A stretch of DNA of 64,000 nucleotides. Origin: Caulobacterales bacterium (GTDB taxonomy: Bacteria > Pseudomonadota > Alphaproteobacteria > Caulobacterales > Caulobacteraceae). This document shows, piece by piece, positions 1 to 8,727 of this stretch (the first letter of the stretch is position 1; the number at the start of each line of letters is the position of its first letter). A program made the position numbers and the translations under genes. The notes beneath the pieces were generated by a model. That model did no database searches. It worked only from the letters and a program-made list of their open reading frames with translations, and had not been told where the DNA came from. The stretch is from NCBI GenBank assembly GCA_019510435.1, contig JAEKKJ010000006.1:62001-126000 (forward strand), read 5' to 3'.

Positions 1-1
1 G

Positions 2-2218
2 CCGGGGAACACGGATCTCGAGGAACTGGTCGTCACCGCCCAGAAGCGCGAGGAGAACCTGCAGGTCGCCCCGCTCTCGATCACCGCCATCAGCGGCGAG
101 ACCCTGGCGCGGGACAAGATCCTCAACTCCGAGGACCTGGGTCACACTGCCATCGGCCTGTCGTTCACCCAGAACTCGCCGCAGGCGCTGGAGCTGAACA
201 TCCGCGGCGTGGTCAACACCCGCCTCACCGCCCCCACCGCCGACCAGTCGGTCTCGACCTTCGTGGACGAGGTCTATGTCAGCCGCTCGGGCAATCTGAA
301 CACCGAGTTCTACGACCTGGCGCGGATCGAGCTGATCCGCGGGCCGCAGGGCGTGCTGCTGGGCAAGAACGTCACCGGCGGCGCGATCAGCGTGATCTCC
401 GCCGCGCCGGAATTCACCCGCTCGGGCGAGTTCGCCTTCACCTACGGCAACTACGACCTGAAGCAGACCACCGGCCACATCACCGGCCCGATCACCCAGG
501 ACCTGGCCGGGCGGCTGTCGTTCCAGACGGTGAACCACTCGGGGTACGCCCGCGACCTGCAGCACAATGTCGACCTGGAGGACCTGGACTCCACCCAGAT
601 CCGCGGCCAGCTGCTCTACCAGCCGCACGACAGCGACCTGCGCGTCCACCTGACCGTCGACTACGACAAGGACACCAGCAACGGCCCCAACCGGGTCGGG
701 ACGGGCGAGACCACCTGTACCACGCCGGCCCAGTGCTTCGCGCCCTGGTACAAGGCGCGCCTCGCCATCGCCGCGCTGCGGCCCGGCGGCCTCTCGATCC
801 GCGAGAGCTTCCCCACCTGGCCGCTGTTCGCCGGGACCACCACGCCCACGCCCCAGGGCACGCGCCACGAGTCCGGCAGCGCGATCCTGAAGGTCGAGAA
901 GGACGTCATGCCCGACGTGACCTTCACCTCGGTCAGCGGCTATCGCCACGGCCAGGCCTTCACGCTGTACGACCAGTCCGGCGTCGGCCCGACCAACCCC
1001 TACAATGTGGTCACCCCGCTGCTGTTCGCCGAGCCGGTGAACTTCATCGAGCACGTGCAGCAGATCTCGGAGGAGGTGCGCCTGACCTCGCACTATCCCA
1101 ACAGCCGGTTCGACTGGATCGTGGGCGCCTACTACCTCCACACCAAGGTCCACCAGTTCAACCGGTTCTGGGGCGAGAGCACGGTGCTGCCGACGCTGTC
1201 GGGCGAGAGCCACTGGGACGACTACGGCCGCAACCAGGACCTCGCCGTGTTCGGCCAGGCTGGGTACAAGCTCACCGACACCCTCAAGCTCGAGGCCGGC
1301 GTCCGCTACACGCGCGACAAGAAGAACGGCGTCCAGAGCGGCCGCGCCATCGCGCTCGGCGACCGGCTGAAGCCCAACGACACCGCTCCCCTGACCCCGT
1401 TGACCAGCGTGCCCGGCTTCACCACCCCCTATGGCGACCACTGGTCGAAGGTCACGCCCCAGGCGACCCTGACCTGGACGCCGCAGGACGGGCTGATGAC
1501 CTATGCGACGGTCTCGGTGGGCTTCAAGGGCGGCGGCTTCCAGAACGACGCGCCGAACGCCTTCGCGGCCCAGACCGCCTACCGGCCGGAATCCCTCACC
1601 AACTACGAGGCCGGCTACAAGTGGGAGTTCCTGGACCACCGGGCCCGCTGGAACACCTCGGTCTTCTACATGAAGTACAAGGACCTGCAGGTTCAGCGCA
1701 CCGACGGCACCTGCCTCTGCAACGTGATCGCCAACGCCGGCGCGGCCACCATCAAGGGGGTCGAGAGCGAGTTCCAGGTCGCCCCGGTGCACGCCCTGCG
1801 CCTGTGGCTGGGCGCCAGCGCGCTCAACGCCAAATACACCGACTACGTCGATCCGGTGACCAAGATCTCGTACAACGGCAAGTTCCTGCAGCGCACGCCG
1901 CGCTACCAGATCACCGCCGGCGGCGAGTTCGTGACCTCGGTGCTGGACATGCCCGACGCCCTGCATGTGCGCCTGAACTACAAGTACCAGGGCAAGCTCA
2001 GCTGGGCGCCCGACAACGTGCAGTACGAGAAGGCCTATGGGCTGCTCGACGGCCGGGTCACCTTCGCCCCCGCCGACAAGCCGTGGTCGGTGTCGCTCTG
2101 GGGCCGCAACCTCACCGACAAGGACTACCGGACCAACATCATCGACATCCTGGGCGACGCGGTGGCCTCGTTCGGCGCGCCGCGCACCTTCGGGGTCGAG
2201 GTGGCGACCAAGTTCTGA
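2..2218 (+). CDS. TonB-dependent outer membrane receptor (5' truncated by window edge)
   Basis: Outer-membrane beta-barrel receptor that would import a bulky substrate using TonB energy. The reading frame is open from the first bases of the window, so the signal peptide and true start lie outside; 738 residues are visible. A typical post-signal segment (LEELVVTAQKR) lies at the start, followed by the plug domain with an IRGV motif and LIRGPQGVLLGKN, then a long barrel ending in a terminal phenylalanine, as expected for BAM-assembled barrels. Its stop overlaps the start of the next gene (TGATG), so it is translationally coupled to the SnoaL-like pair. The substrate is unknown; the neighbouring CoA-ligase/thiolase cluster suggests a hydrophobic organic acid or terpenoid rather than iron, but this is inference. 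Confidence 0.93.
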   Translation, partial: PGNTDLEELVVTAQKREENLQVAPLSITAISGETLARDKILNSEDLGHTAIGLSFTQNSPQALELNIRGVVNTRLTAPTADQSVSTFVDEVYVSRSGNLNTEFYDLARIELIRGPQGVLLGKNVTGGAISVISAAPEFTRSGEFAFTYGNYDLKQTTGHITGPITQDLAGRLSFQTVNHSGYARDLQHNVDLEDLDSTQIRGQLLYQPHDSDLRVHLTVDYDKDTSNGPNRVGTGETTCTTPAQCFAPWYKARLAIAALRPGGLSIRESFPTWPLFAGTTTPTPQGTRHESGSAILKVEKDVMPDVTFTSVSGYRHGQAFTLYDQSGVGPTNPYNVVTPLLFAEPVNFIEHVQQISEEVRLTSHYPNSRFDWIVGAYYLHTKVHQFNRFWGESTVLPTLSGESHWDDYGRNQDLAVFGQAGYKLTDTLKLEAGVRYTRDKKNGVQSGRAIALGDRLKPNDTAPLTPLTSVPGFTTPYGDHWSKVTPQATLTWTPQDGLMTYATVSVGFKGGGFQNDAPNAFAAQTAYRPESLTNYEAGYKWEFLDHRARWNTSVFYMKYKDLQVQRTDGTCLCNVIANAGAATIKGVESEFQVAPVHALRLWLGASALNAKYTDYVDPVTKISYNGKFLQRTPRYQITAGGEFVTSVLDMPDALHVRLNYKYQGKLSWAPDNVQYEKAYGLLDGRVTFAPADKPWSVSLWGRNLTDKDYRTNIIDILGDAVASFGAPRTFGVEVATKF

Positions 2219-2646
2219 TGGCCCGCCATTTCGAGACCCTCTCCAAGCTGATCGCCGCCTGGAGGGGGCGGGACGTCGAGACCGTGCTGTCGTTCATGAC
2301 CGACGACGTGGTCTGGCACTATGCCGTCGCCGCCATGCCTCCGGTCCGGGGCAAGGCGGCGGCGCGCAAGCTGCTGCAGCGGTTCCTGGCCGACATGCAC
2401 GAGGTGAACTGGCGGATCTTCGCCCATGCGGAGACCGGCGAGCGCCTGTTTGTCGAGGGCGTGGACGAGTACCGCACGCCGGACGGGCGGACCGTGGCGA
2501 CGCCCTATGCCGGCGTGCTGGATTTCCGCGATGGGCTGATCTGCGGCTGGCGGGACTATGTCGATCTTGGCGTCGCCGCCGCGCAGAAGGCGGGCGAGCC
2601 GCTGACGAAGCAGGTGGTCGAGCTGCTCGACCGGCCGCCCGCATGA
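2218..2646 (+). CDS. SnoaL / limonene-epoxide-hydrolase-like (NTF2 fold) protein, first paralogue
   Basis: A 142-residue protein with the pattern of the NTF2-like superfamily (SnoaL_2/LEH type): an N-terminal helix with AAWRGRDVE, a DDVVW strand, FVEGVDEY and a C-terminal WRDYVD segment. In limonene-1,2-epoxide hydrolases a similar Arg/Asp set forms the active site; whether all are present here cannot be settled by eye. The start ATG overlaps the receptor stop by one base and its own stop overlaps the next start (ATGA), so the three genes form one operon. Clearly paralogous to the next gene (shared AW-R--DVE-VL, TDD-VW, EGVDE, PYAG and WR-Y-D). Likely a small hydrolase, isomerase or cyclase for a catabolic intermediate; substrate unknown. 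Confidence 0.85.
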   Translation: MARHFETLSKLIAAWRGRDVETVLSFMTDDVVWHYAVAAMPPVRGKAAARKLLQRFLADMHEVNWRIFAHAETGERLFVEGVDEYRTPDGRTVATPYAGVLDFRDGLICGWRDYVDLGVAAAQKAGEPLTKQVVELLDRPPA

Positions 2647-3158
2647 CACCGCCGATGCACCGCCGCGCGATCATCGCAGCCGCCGCCGCCGCTATCCCCG
2701 CATCCGTCCTCGCCAAGGAGACCGCCGTGCCCCGCCTCTACCCCGTGCTGACCGCGGTGATCGACGCCTGGCGCCGCCAGGACGTGGAGGGCGTGCTGGT
2801 CCACGTCACCGACGACATCGTCTGGCGCAACTCCTCCGGCTTCGCCCCGGCGATCCGCGGCAAGGCCGAGATGCGCGCCGCGCTCCAACGGATGGCGGCG
2901 ATCATCAAGACCAACCATTGGCGGCTCTTCGACTACGCCGAGAACGACACCCGGCTCTTCATGGAGGGCGTCGACGAGTTCTGGCTGACCACCGGCGAGC
3001 ACGTGGCCATCCCCTATGCCGGCTCGCTCGAGTTCCGCGGGCCGCTGATCCACGAGTGGCGCGAGTATTTCGACGGCCGCATCAGCGCCGCCATGAAGGC
3101 CGGCGCCCCGATCACCGACGAGCTGAAGGAGATGATCGGCCGTCCCGTGGCGCGCTGA
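2643..3158 (+). CDS. SnoaL / epoxide-hydrolase-like protein with N-terminal export-type leader
   Basis: A 171-residue paralogue of the preceding gene with the same NTF2-like motifs (TDDIVW, FMEGVDEF, WREYFD). It differs by a leader of about 24 residues: a basic HRR start, a run of alanines and isoleucines, and SVLA as a possible signal peptidase site, so this copy may be periplasmic while its twin is cytoplasmic. The arginine pair is not a full Tat consensus. Start ATG overlaps the upstream stop (ATGA). A cytoplasmic/exported pair of the same small enzyme next to a TonB receptor is unusual and suggests that substrate processing begins in the periplasm. Specific activity unknown. Confidence 0.8.
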   Translation: MTPPMHRRAIIAAAAAAIPASVLAKETAVPRLYPVLTAVIDAWRRQDVEGVLVHVTDDIVWRNSSGFAPAIRGKAEMRAALQRMAAIIKTNHWRLFDYAENDTRLFMEGVDEFWLTTGEHVAIPYAGSLEFRGPLIHEWREYFDGRISAAMKAGAPITDELKEMIGRPVAR

Positions 3159-3161
3159 GCT

Positions 3162-4127
3162 CTACGCCATCCCGGGCGTCGTCACCGCGCGCACGTCCAC
3201 CGTCCGGCCGCACTGGTCGCAGGCCAGGCGCGGCTCCAGCACATGGCCGCAGGGCCGGTGCCAGGTGATCAGCGGCGGTCCGGCCTGACCCGCGAGCCAG
3301 CGGTCGCCCCACCGATTAAGCTCGGCGATCAGGGGATAGAGGTCGCGGCCCTCGTCGGTCAGGCGGTACTCCCAGCGCTCCGGCCGCTCCTGGTAGAGCT
3401 GGCGGCGCAGCACCCCCAGGTCCACCAGCCGCGCCAGCCGGTCGGCGAGGATATTGGTGGCGATGCCCAGGGCCGCCTGGAAGTCGTTGAACCGTCGCCG
3501 GCCCAGGAAGGCGGCGGCGATGACGTGGCTGGTCCAGCGGTCGCCCAGCACCTGGAAGGCGCGGTCCAGCATCGGGTTGCCCTGGTTCAGGCCGCCCGCC
3601 GGCACGATGGAGCGACGCTGCGCGCGCGGCGGCAGCGAGGGCTCCAGCCGCGCCCCCGGTCCATCCAGCACATAGACGTCGCGCGGCGAGACCGACTGGT
3701 CGCAGCAGCCGCAGCGCAGCTCGGGCGTGAACTCGTGGCCGCAGTCGTGGCGCAGGCGGTGAACCGGATTGGCCGGATCGTAGAACCAGCGCTTCTCCCA
3801 GCGGATGATGGTCAGGGCCACGGGGTAGAGGTCGAGGCCCATCTCGGTGAGCCGGTACTCGTCGCGCGGTGGGCGCTCCTGGTAGCGCTGCTTCTCCAGG
3901 ATGCCGGCGGCCTGCAGGCGGCGCAGGCGGTCGGTCAGCAGGCTGCGCGCCAGGCCGATGCGGCCCTGGAACTCGTCGAACCGGCGCACCCGCTGGAACG
4001 CCAGGAAGAGGATCATCAGCGTCCAGCGGTCGCCCAGGATGTTGAGCGCGCGGGCGGCGGAATTGGCCTGGACGAGCTGGGGGGCCGGCGGCTCTTGCGG
4101 AACGTCGGGTCGGGGCGCGCTGGCCAT
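3162..4127 (-). CDS. Tandem-HxlR transcriptional regulator (two wHTH domains in one chain)
   Basis: A 321-residue protein, about twice the usual HxlR length, made of two HxlR winged-helix modules. Module 1 (about residues 20-165) has ILGDRWTLMIL, RFDEFQ and LLTDRLRRL; module 2 (about 185-315) has VLGDRWTSHVI, RFNDFQ and ILADRLARL. Each module ends in a CGH...CxxC-type cysteine/histidine cluster (CGHEFTPELRCGCC and CGHVLEPRLACDQC) that could hold zinc. HxlR proteins normally work as dimers of single modules, so this resembles a covalent pseudo-dimer. It is convergent with the SnoaL operon. A second tandem-HxlR gene lies at 12531-13481. Probably regulates this catabolic cluster; effector and direction of control are unknown. 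Confidence 0.88.
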   Translation of the reverse strand: MASAPRPDVPQEPPAPQLVQANSAARALNILGDRWTLMILFLAFQRVRRFDEFQGRIGLARSLLTDRLRRLQAAGILEKQRYQERPPRDEYRLTEMGLDLYPVALTIIRWEKRWFYDPANPVHRLRHDCGHEFTPELRCGCCDQSVSPRDVYVLDGPGARLEPSLPPRAQRRSIVPAGGLNQGNPMLDRAFQVLGDRWTSHVIAAAFLGRRRFNDFQAALGIATNILADRLARLVDLGVLRRQLYQERPERWEYRLTDEGRDLYPLIAELNRWGDRWLAGQAGPPLITWHRPCGHVLEPRLACDQCGRTVDVRAVTTPGMA

Positions 4128-4170
4128 GCGCCTACGTCCGGGCGCGGCCCGGCGATGTCAAGCGCCGCCC

Positions 4171-4280
4171 AGAGCCTGTCCCTTTTTGATGGAACATCAA
4201 AAAGGGGAAGAACAGGCTCGTCACTTTGGTCGACGAGCACGATTCAGACTCTTGTCGATTCCGACAAAGTCATCGTGCTC
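4171..4280. repeat. Dispersed palindromic repeat, copy 1
   Basis: A 110-bp element that matches 45183-45293 almost base for base. It contains a perfect 12-bp hairpin (CCCTTTTTGATG / CATCAAAAAGGG, 3-nt loop) framed by AGCCTGT/ACAGGCT, then a second dyad GAGCACGA...TCGTGCTC enclosing TTGTCG/CGACAA. Compared with copy 2, the first stem has a T-A to G-C paired change, so the fold is kept although the sequence differs. The right end supplies the stop codon and last codons of the nitronate monooxygenase gene (4270-4280). No T tract follows either hairpin, so it is not a classical terminator. Probably a REP/MITE-like genomic repeat. Confidence 0.85.
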
Positions 4281-5190
4281 TCGCTCTGCGGTAGTCCGCG
4301 GCCAAGGTCTCGACGATGTCGGCCAGCGGCTCAACCGTCCGCACCTCGCCCGCGCCCTGCCCCGCCGACCAGACGTCGCGCCAGCGCGCGGCGGCCTCCT
4401 CGGGCCGGCCCAGGCTGATCTCGGCCTTGGTCTTCAGGCCGTCGGCGTCGTAGCCGGCCGCGGCCAGGCTGGCGCGCAGCCAGTTGGCCGGGATCCCCGT
4501 GAGCGCGGCGGAGGTGACGATGTCCTCGGCATTGGCCTCCACCAGCATCTGCTTGTAGCCCGGGACCGCCAGGCTCTCGGCGCAGGCGATCAGCCGGGTG
4601 CCCAGATAGGCCAGGTCCGCGCCCAGCAGTTGCGCCGCGCGCACGGCCCGGCCGGTCCCGATGCCCCCGCCCAGCACGATCGTGCCGTCGAACACCTCCC
4701 GCACCGCCGGTGCAAAGGCGAAGCCGGCGATCTGGCCCGTATGGCCGCCGGCGCCGGCCGCGACCAGGATCAGGCCGTCGACCCCGGTCTTGGCCGCCTT
4801 CTGCGCATAGGTCAGGGAATTGACGTCGGCATAGACCAGGCCGCCGTAGCCCTGGATCGCCTCCACCACCGCCGACGGGCTGCCAAGCGCGGTGATCACG
4901 ATCGGCGGACGGTGCTTCAGCACCAGTTCAAGCTCCTCCTCCCAGCGGGCGTAGGAGCGGTGGACCATGATGTTGACCGCCCAGGGTGGCGCGTCGGCGG
5001 GGAGCGTCGCGGCGATGCGGCCCATCCAGGCGTCGAGGTCGTCCAGGGTGCGGGCGTTGTTGGCCGGGAACGAGCCGATGATCCCGGCCTTGCACGCCGC
5101 CAGCACCATCTCCACGCCCGAGACCAGGAACATGGGCGCGGCGATGGCCGGCAGCCTCAGGCGCTCGGCAATGTGGGGCGGCAGGCTCAC
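4270..5190 (-). CDS. Nitronate monooxygenase / 2-nitropropane dioxygenase family flavoprotein
   Basis: A 306-residue TIM-barrel FMN protein of the NMO family. It shows LPAIAAPMFLVSG at the N-terminus, AAGAGGHTG around residues 145-152 (the GGH histidine, residue 150, aligns with the family's catalytic His) and the phosphate-binding loop LGGGIGTG near 173-180. The GTG start at 5190 overlaps the stop of the DUF1295 gene (GTGA) and gives the family's normal N-terminus. Family members oxidise alkyl nitronates, but many in catabolic clusters act on unknown enones or as detoxifying flavoenzymes. The last codons and stop lie inside repeat copy 1, which appears to have reset the C-terminus to RRARAR. 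Second gene of a two-gene operon preceded by motif copy 6042-6057. Confidence 0.9.
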   Translation of the reverse strand: MSLPPHIAERLRLPAIAAPMFLVSGVEMVLAACKAGIIGSFPANNARTLDDLDAWMGRIAATLPADAPPWAVNIMVHRSYARWEEELELVLKHRPPIVITALGSPSAVVEAIQGYGGLVYADVNSLTYAQKAAKTGVDGLILVAAGAGGHTGQIAGFAFAPAVREVFDGTIVLGGGIGTGRAVRAAQLLGADLAYLGTRLIACAESLAVPGYKQMLVEANAEDIVTSAALTGIPANWLRASLAAAGYDADGLKTKAEISLGRPEEAAARWRDVWSAGQGAGEVRTVEPLADIVETLAADYRRARAR

Positions 5191-5996
5191 GCCGCTTCCG
5201 GCGGCTTGGGCGGCCAGGGCAGGAAGCCGGACGTTCGGCGCATGTAGTCCTCGTAGGCGGGCTTGCGCCGGCGCATGCGGCCTTCGACGGTGGGCACGCC
5301 GCTCCAGCGGGTCAGGGTGTAGACCAGGTAGATCGGCCCGACGACCGCCAGGAGGCCGAGCCGGCTCTCCGCCGCCACCAGCCACAGGCCCCACCAGACG
5401 CAGGCGTCGCCGAAGTAGTTCGGATGGCGGGTGTAGCGCCAGAGCCCGCGGTCCAGCACCTGGCCGGCGTTGGCCGGGTCTTTCTTGAAGCGCACGAGCT
5501 GCCAGTCGGCGACGGATTCGAACAGCAGCCCGAAGACCGCGAGCGCCGCCCCGGCCAGGCCCACGGCCCCGAGCTGCGCCGGCTGCGGCGCGACCTGCCC
5601 CAACTGCACCGGCAGGCTCACCAGGAACAGCAGCGGCATCTGCAGCACGAACACCAGGCGCAGGGCCGCGTAGCCGTAGTTCCAGCCGCGCTCGGCCTTG
5701 GCCTTGTCCAGCAGCCGCACATAGCGCCCGTCCGGCCCGTGGTCGCGCCAGCGCCACAGCATGTAGCCCCCGAGCCGCAGCGCCCAGGTTACGCAGAGCG
5801 CGGTCAGCACCGCGCGGCGTTCGGTCCCGCCGCCGACCTGGATGAAGGTCGACACCGCCACCAGCCCCATGCCCAGGCCCCAGAGGCTGTCCACGGGCGT
5901 GCAGTCGCGCATGGCCACGCAGATCGCCCAGGCCGCCGCGAACAGCGCCACGACGACGGCCGCATTCACCGCCAGGACCACGAAGACGTCAGGCAT
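5187..5996 (-). CDS. DUF1295 / steroid 5-alpha-reductase-like integral membrane protein
   Basis: A 269-residue polytopic membrane protein with five to six hydrophobic stretches. The C-terminal part has LWRYTRHPNYFGDACVWWG, the hallmark of the DUF1295 / 3-oxo-5-alpha-steroid 4-dehydrogenase C-terminal family, whose NADPH-dependent members reduce steroid or fatty enones. ATG at 5996 is preferred over the upstream in-frame ATG at 6035 because GGGGGAG sits just upstream of it. Its stop overlaps the nitronate monooxygenase start, so the two are co-translated; a membrane enone reductase beside a flavin oxygenase fits processing of a lipophilic substrate. The shared motif copy lies 46 bp upstream of the start codon. 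Confidence 0.88.
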   Translation of the reverse strand: MPDVFVVLAVNAAVVVALFAAAWAICVAMRDCTPVDSLWGLGMGLVAVSTFIQVGGGTERRAVLTALCVTWALRLGGYMLWRWRDHGPDGRYVRLLDKAKAERGWNYGYAALRLVFVLQMPLLFLVSLPVQLGQVAPQPAQLGAVGLAGAALAVFGLLFESVADWQLVRFKKDPANAGQVLDRGLWRYTRHPNYFGDACVWWGLWLVAAESRLGLLAVVGPIYLVYTLTRWSGVPTVEGRMRRRKPAYEDYMRRTSGFLPWPPKPPEAA

Positions 5997-6041
5997 CCGG
6001 CTCCCCCAAACCCGCCGCGCCAGGGCGGCGTGCATTTGACA

Positions 6042-6057
6042 GTCTTTCTATGCAAGT
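6042..6057 (-). promoter_or_regulatory. Shared cluster motif, copy 1
   Basis: Plus-strand GTCTTTCTATGCAAGT, matching the consensus GTATCGTTATGCAAGT at the ends (GT...TATGCAAGT). It lies 46 bp upstream of the DUF1295 start on the minus strand and 35 bp upstream of the divergent SDR start. A TTGACA sequence begins at 6036 on the plus strand. Likely operator or activator site of the cluster regulator. Confidence 0.55.
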
Positions 6058-6091
6058 TAACCTGTCGCCGCAAGATCGCGAAGGGGATGAC

Positions 6092-6916
6092 ATGGCGGAG
6101 TTCAGCGGCAAGGTGGCCCTGGTCACGGGCGCGGCGGGCGACATCGGCGCGGCGGCGGCGGCCGCTTTCGCCGAGGCGGGCGCGACGGTGGTGGTCACCG
6201 ACCGGCGGGCGGACGCCCTGAAGGACGTGGCCGCGCGGCTGACGGCGGGCGGCGCCACCGTGGTCGTCCAGGACGCCGACCAGACCGATCCCGAGGCGGT
6301 GGGCTGGCTGTTCGACACCATCCAGGGCCGGTGCGGGCGGCTGGACGCCGCCTTCATCAACGCCGGCTACGGCCGCTACGGACCGCTCATCGACATGCCC
6401 TTCGACCAGTGGCGCAAGCACGTGGACGTCAACCTGAACGGCGGGTTCCTGATGGCCCAGGGCGCGGCGCGGGAGATGCGGCGGGCCGGAAACGGCGGCT
6501 CGATCGTGATGACGGCCTCCACTGCGGCGACGCACATCTGCGACCTGCTCGGCGCCTATGCGGCCTCCAAGGCGGGCGTGCGCATGCTGGCGCGGTCCCT
6601 GGCCTCGGAGCTGGGGGTGTGGCGCATCCGGGTGAACCTGATCCTGCCAGGCGTGGTCGAGACCGCCATGACCCGCTCGCTGATCGACGACCCGGCCGTG
6701 CGCGCCGATGTGCTGTCGAACACGCCGGTCGGTCGACTCGGACAGCCTGAGGACATCGCCCGCCTGGCCCTGTTCCTGAGCAGCGAGGCCGCCGGCTACA
6801 TGACCGGCGCGGAGGTCCTGGTCGACGGCGGCCAGACCCTGCACGGCTACCCCCGCTGGTTCAGCGCGGACTACGCCGAGCCGGGCGCCGAGTGGACGCC
6901 GCATAGCGCCGGTTGA
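6092..6916 (+). CDS. Short-chain dehydrogenase/reductase
   Basis: A 274-residue classical SDR oxidoreductase. TGAAGDIG (residues 12-19) binds NAD(P); INAG is at 89-92; the catalytic Ser143, Tyr156 and Lys160 are in place (YAASK); the PGVVET loop and a C-terminal GAEVLVDGG complete the fold. An aspartate in VVVTDRR after beta-2 suggests NAD(H) preference. The start at 6092 has AAGGGGA a few bases upstream; an in-frame ATG at 6050 lies inside the conserved motif and is rejected. Transcribed divergently from the DUF1295-NMO operon. Probably oxidises a hydroxyl of the cluster substrate to a ketone before CoA-dependent steps; specificity cannot be read from sequence. Confidence 0.9.
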   Translation: MAEFSGKVALVTGAAGDIGAAAAAAFAEAGATVVVTDRRADALKDVAARLTAGGATVVVQDADQTDPEAVGWLFDTIQGRCGRLDAAFINAGYGRYGPLIDMPFDQWRKHVDVNLNGGFLMAQGAAREMRRAGNGGSIVMTASTAATHICDLLGAYAASKAGVRMLARSLASELGVWRIRVNLILPGVVETAMTRSLIDDPAVRADVLSNTPVGRLGQPEDIARLALFLSSEAAGYMTGAEVLVDGGQTLHGYPRWFSADYAEPGAEWTPHSAG

Positions 6917-6931
6917 GGCGGCGCGCAGCCT

Positions 6932-8725
6932 CTACCCCAGCACCATCACCCCGGCATCCGGCGCCTCGGCAAACAGCCGGTCCACCTCGCCGGCGCGGCG
7001 GTCGATGACGGCGCGGCGGTTGATGGTGCCCTTGTCGGAGATCTCGTGGGCGTTGGCGTTGGGCGGCTCGGCCAGCAGCAGCGCCCGCTTCACCCGCGCC
7101 GCGCCGCCGTGCTGGCCGGCGTTGAACGCCGCGAGCCGGCGGCCGATCTCATCCCGGTTCGCGTCCGGCTTGGCCCACAGCATCACGCCGAGGTACGGCC
7201 GCCCGTCGTCGCAGAGCACCAGATCCGTGACCAGCGGCGACAGGGCGCGCAACAGGCCGTCTCGCAGGGCGCCGCCGTAGACCCAGGTCCCGCTCGAGAG
7301 CTTGAACTCTTCCGCCGCGCGGCCGGCGAAGGCCAGGCCCTGGGTCGGGTCGGCCGGGTCGTGGAACACGGCCAGGTCGCCGGTGCGGTAGAAGCCCTCC
7401 TCGTCGAAGGCCAGGGCCGTCTTCTCCGGCTCGTCGAGATAGCCGGCGGTGACATTGGGCCCGCGGGCGCGCACCTCGTAGCGCTCGCCCGCCGGCTGCA
7501 GCTTCACCGTGGTTCCCGGCGCCGGCAGGCCGATGCCCACCTTGTCGGTCGGGAAGTGGATGACCATGAAGGCCGAGACGGTCTCGGTCATGCCATAGCC
7601 GCTGGTCATCATGATCCGGCAGCCGGTCTCGGCCACCGCCAGCGCCTGGAGGCGGTCGTAGACCGTCTGCGAGAGGCCCGCGCCGCCGTACAGCATCAAC
7701 CGCATCTTGGCGAAGAACGTCCGCCGCAGGACCGGGTCGGTTTCCAGGGCGTCCACCAGCATGGCGTAGCCCAGCGGGACGTTGTTGAAGTAGCTGACCG
7801 CGATCTCCCGCAGATTGCGGATCGAGGTCTCGAACAGGCCCGGCGCGGGCTTGCCGTCGTCGATATAGAGCGTCCCGCCCTCCAGCAGGGTGGTGCGCAG
7901 CACGAAGGCCCCGGCCGCGTGGTGCCAGGGCAGCCAGTCCAGCATGACGTCGTGCCAGCCGGCCGCCTCGCCGATGGTCTGCTGGCACTGGGCGCTGTTG
8001 GCGGCGAGGTTGTCGAAGGTGATCGGCACGACCTTCGGCAAGCCCGTGGAGCCCGAGGTCAGCATCAGGGCCGCGCGGTCCTGCGGCTTCAGGGCCGCGA
8101 TGCTGGCCGCCACCTGCGGCGTGACCGGCGTCGCCAGCACGGATCCATAGGCGACCGCAGGCTTGCCCAGCCGGGCCGGATCGCCGGTGACGATCTGCGC
8201 CCCGCCCAGGTCCAGGGCCTCCAGCGCGCCGCCTGCGACCAGAGTATCTTCGGCGAAGATCACCGCGGGCCGCACCTTGGCGATCACGTGCGCCAGCCGC
8301 CCGTAGTCGCCGCCTAGGGCGGCATAGGTGGTGCTGACCGGACAAGCCGCACGGCCGGACGCCTGGGCCGCGAAGCTCATCACCGCAAAGGCCGGGGTGT
8401 TGCCCGCCAGGATCAGCACCGGCCCCGGCCGCGGGCAGTCCAGCAGCCACTGGGTGGCCGCGTCCATGTCGCGCTTCAGCTGGGCGAAGGTTGTGAAGAC
8501 CCACTCGCCGCCCATGCCGCGCTGGGCCAGCGCCGGCTTGTCGGCCGAGACCGCCGCGCGCCGGGCGAACTCGGCCGGGATATTGGGCTCATAGGGCCGC
8601 AGCGGCACCTTCGAGGTGATCAGGATCGCCCCGTCCGTGCGCCGCTCGACCTCGAGGTCCACCGGCATCAGCCGCGCCTCGCGGAACGGCGCCGCGGGCG
8701 GAGGCGCGACGGCGACGCCGGCCAC
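6932..8725 (-). CDS. Feruloyl-CoA synthase-like AMP-forming acyl-CoA ligase
   Basis: A 597-residue ANL-superfamily ligase that activates a carboxylic acid to its CoA thioester via an acyl-adenylate. The P-loop LTSGSTGLPKVV is at about 222-233, WLPWHH follows, and YGMTETVS and YRTGDLA are conserved. The late motif FKLSSGTWVYGGALRD (instead of the usual IKSGG hinge) and the N-terminal VERRTDGAILI are distinctive of feruloyl-CoA synthase. The GTG start at 8725, three bases after the thiolase stop, is kept because the residues before the internal ATG (8668) fit the family N-terminus. Operon with the upstream thiolase. The substrate is probably an aryl-propenoic or other hydrophobic acid; true feruloyl activity is not shown. 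Confidence 0.88.
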   Translation of the reverse strand: MAGVAVAPPPAAPFREARLMPVDLEVERRTDGAILITSKVPLRPYEPNIPAEFARRAAVSADKPALAQRGMGGEWVFTTFAQLKRDMDAATQWLLDCPRPGPVLILAGNTPAFAVMSFAAQASGRAACPVSTTYAALGGDYGRLAHVIAKVRPAVIFAEDTLVAGGALEALDLGGAQIVTGDPARLGKPAVAYGSVLATPVTPQVAASIAALKPQDRAALMLTSGSTGLPKVVPITFDNLAANSAQCQQTIGEAAGWHDVMLDWLPWHHAAGAFVLRTTLLEGGTLYIDDGKPAPGLFETSIRNLREIAVSYFNNVPLGYAMLVDALETDPVLRRTFFAKMRLMLYGGAGLSQTVYDRLQALAVAETGCRIMMTSGYGMTETVSAFMVIHFPTDKVGIGLPAPGTTVKLQPAGERYEVRARGPNVTAGYLDEPEKTALAFDEEGFYRTGDLAVFHDPADPTQGLAFAGRAAEEFKLSSGTWVYGGALRDGLLRALSPLVTDLVLCDDGRPYLGVMLWAKPDANRDEIGRRLAAFNAGQHGGAARVKRALLLAEPPNANAHEISDKGTINRRAVIDRRAGEVDRLFAEAPDAGVMVLG

Positions 8726-8727
8726 CC

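Noticed and set aside
733-2646. Long plus-strand frame of 637 codons through the TonB receptor and SnoaL-like gene
   Set aside because: Its first three quarters are an out-of-frame, Arg/Pro-rich shadow of the receptor; only the part from 2218 is a real gene.
4016-4240. Small minus-strand ORF across repeat copy 1 (and a similar one in copy 2)
   Set aside because: The similarity of the two peptides comes from the repeat itself; no ribosome site and no conserved coding pattern.
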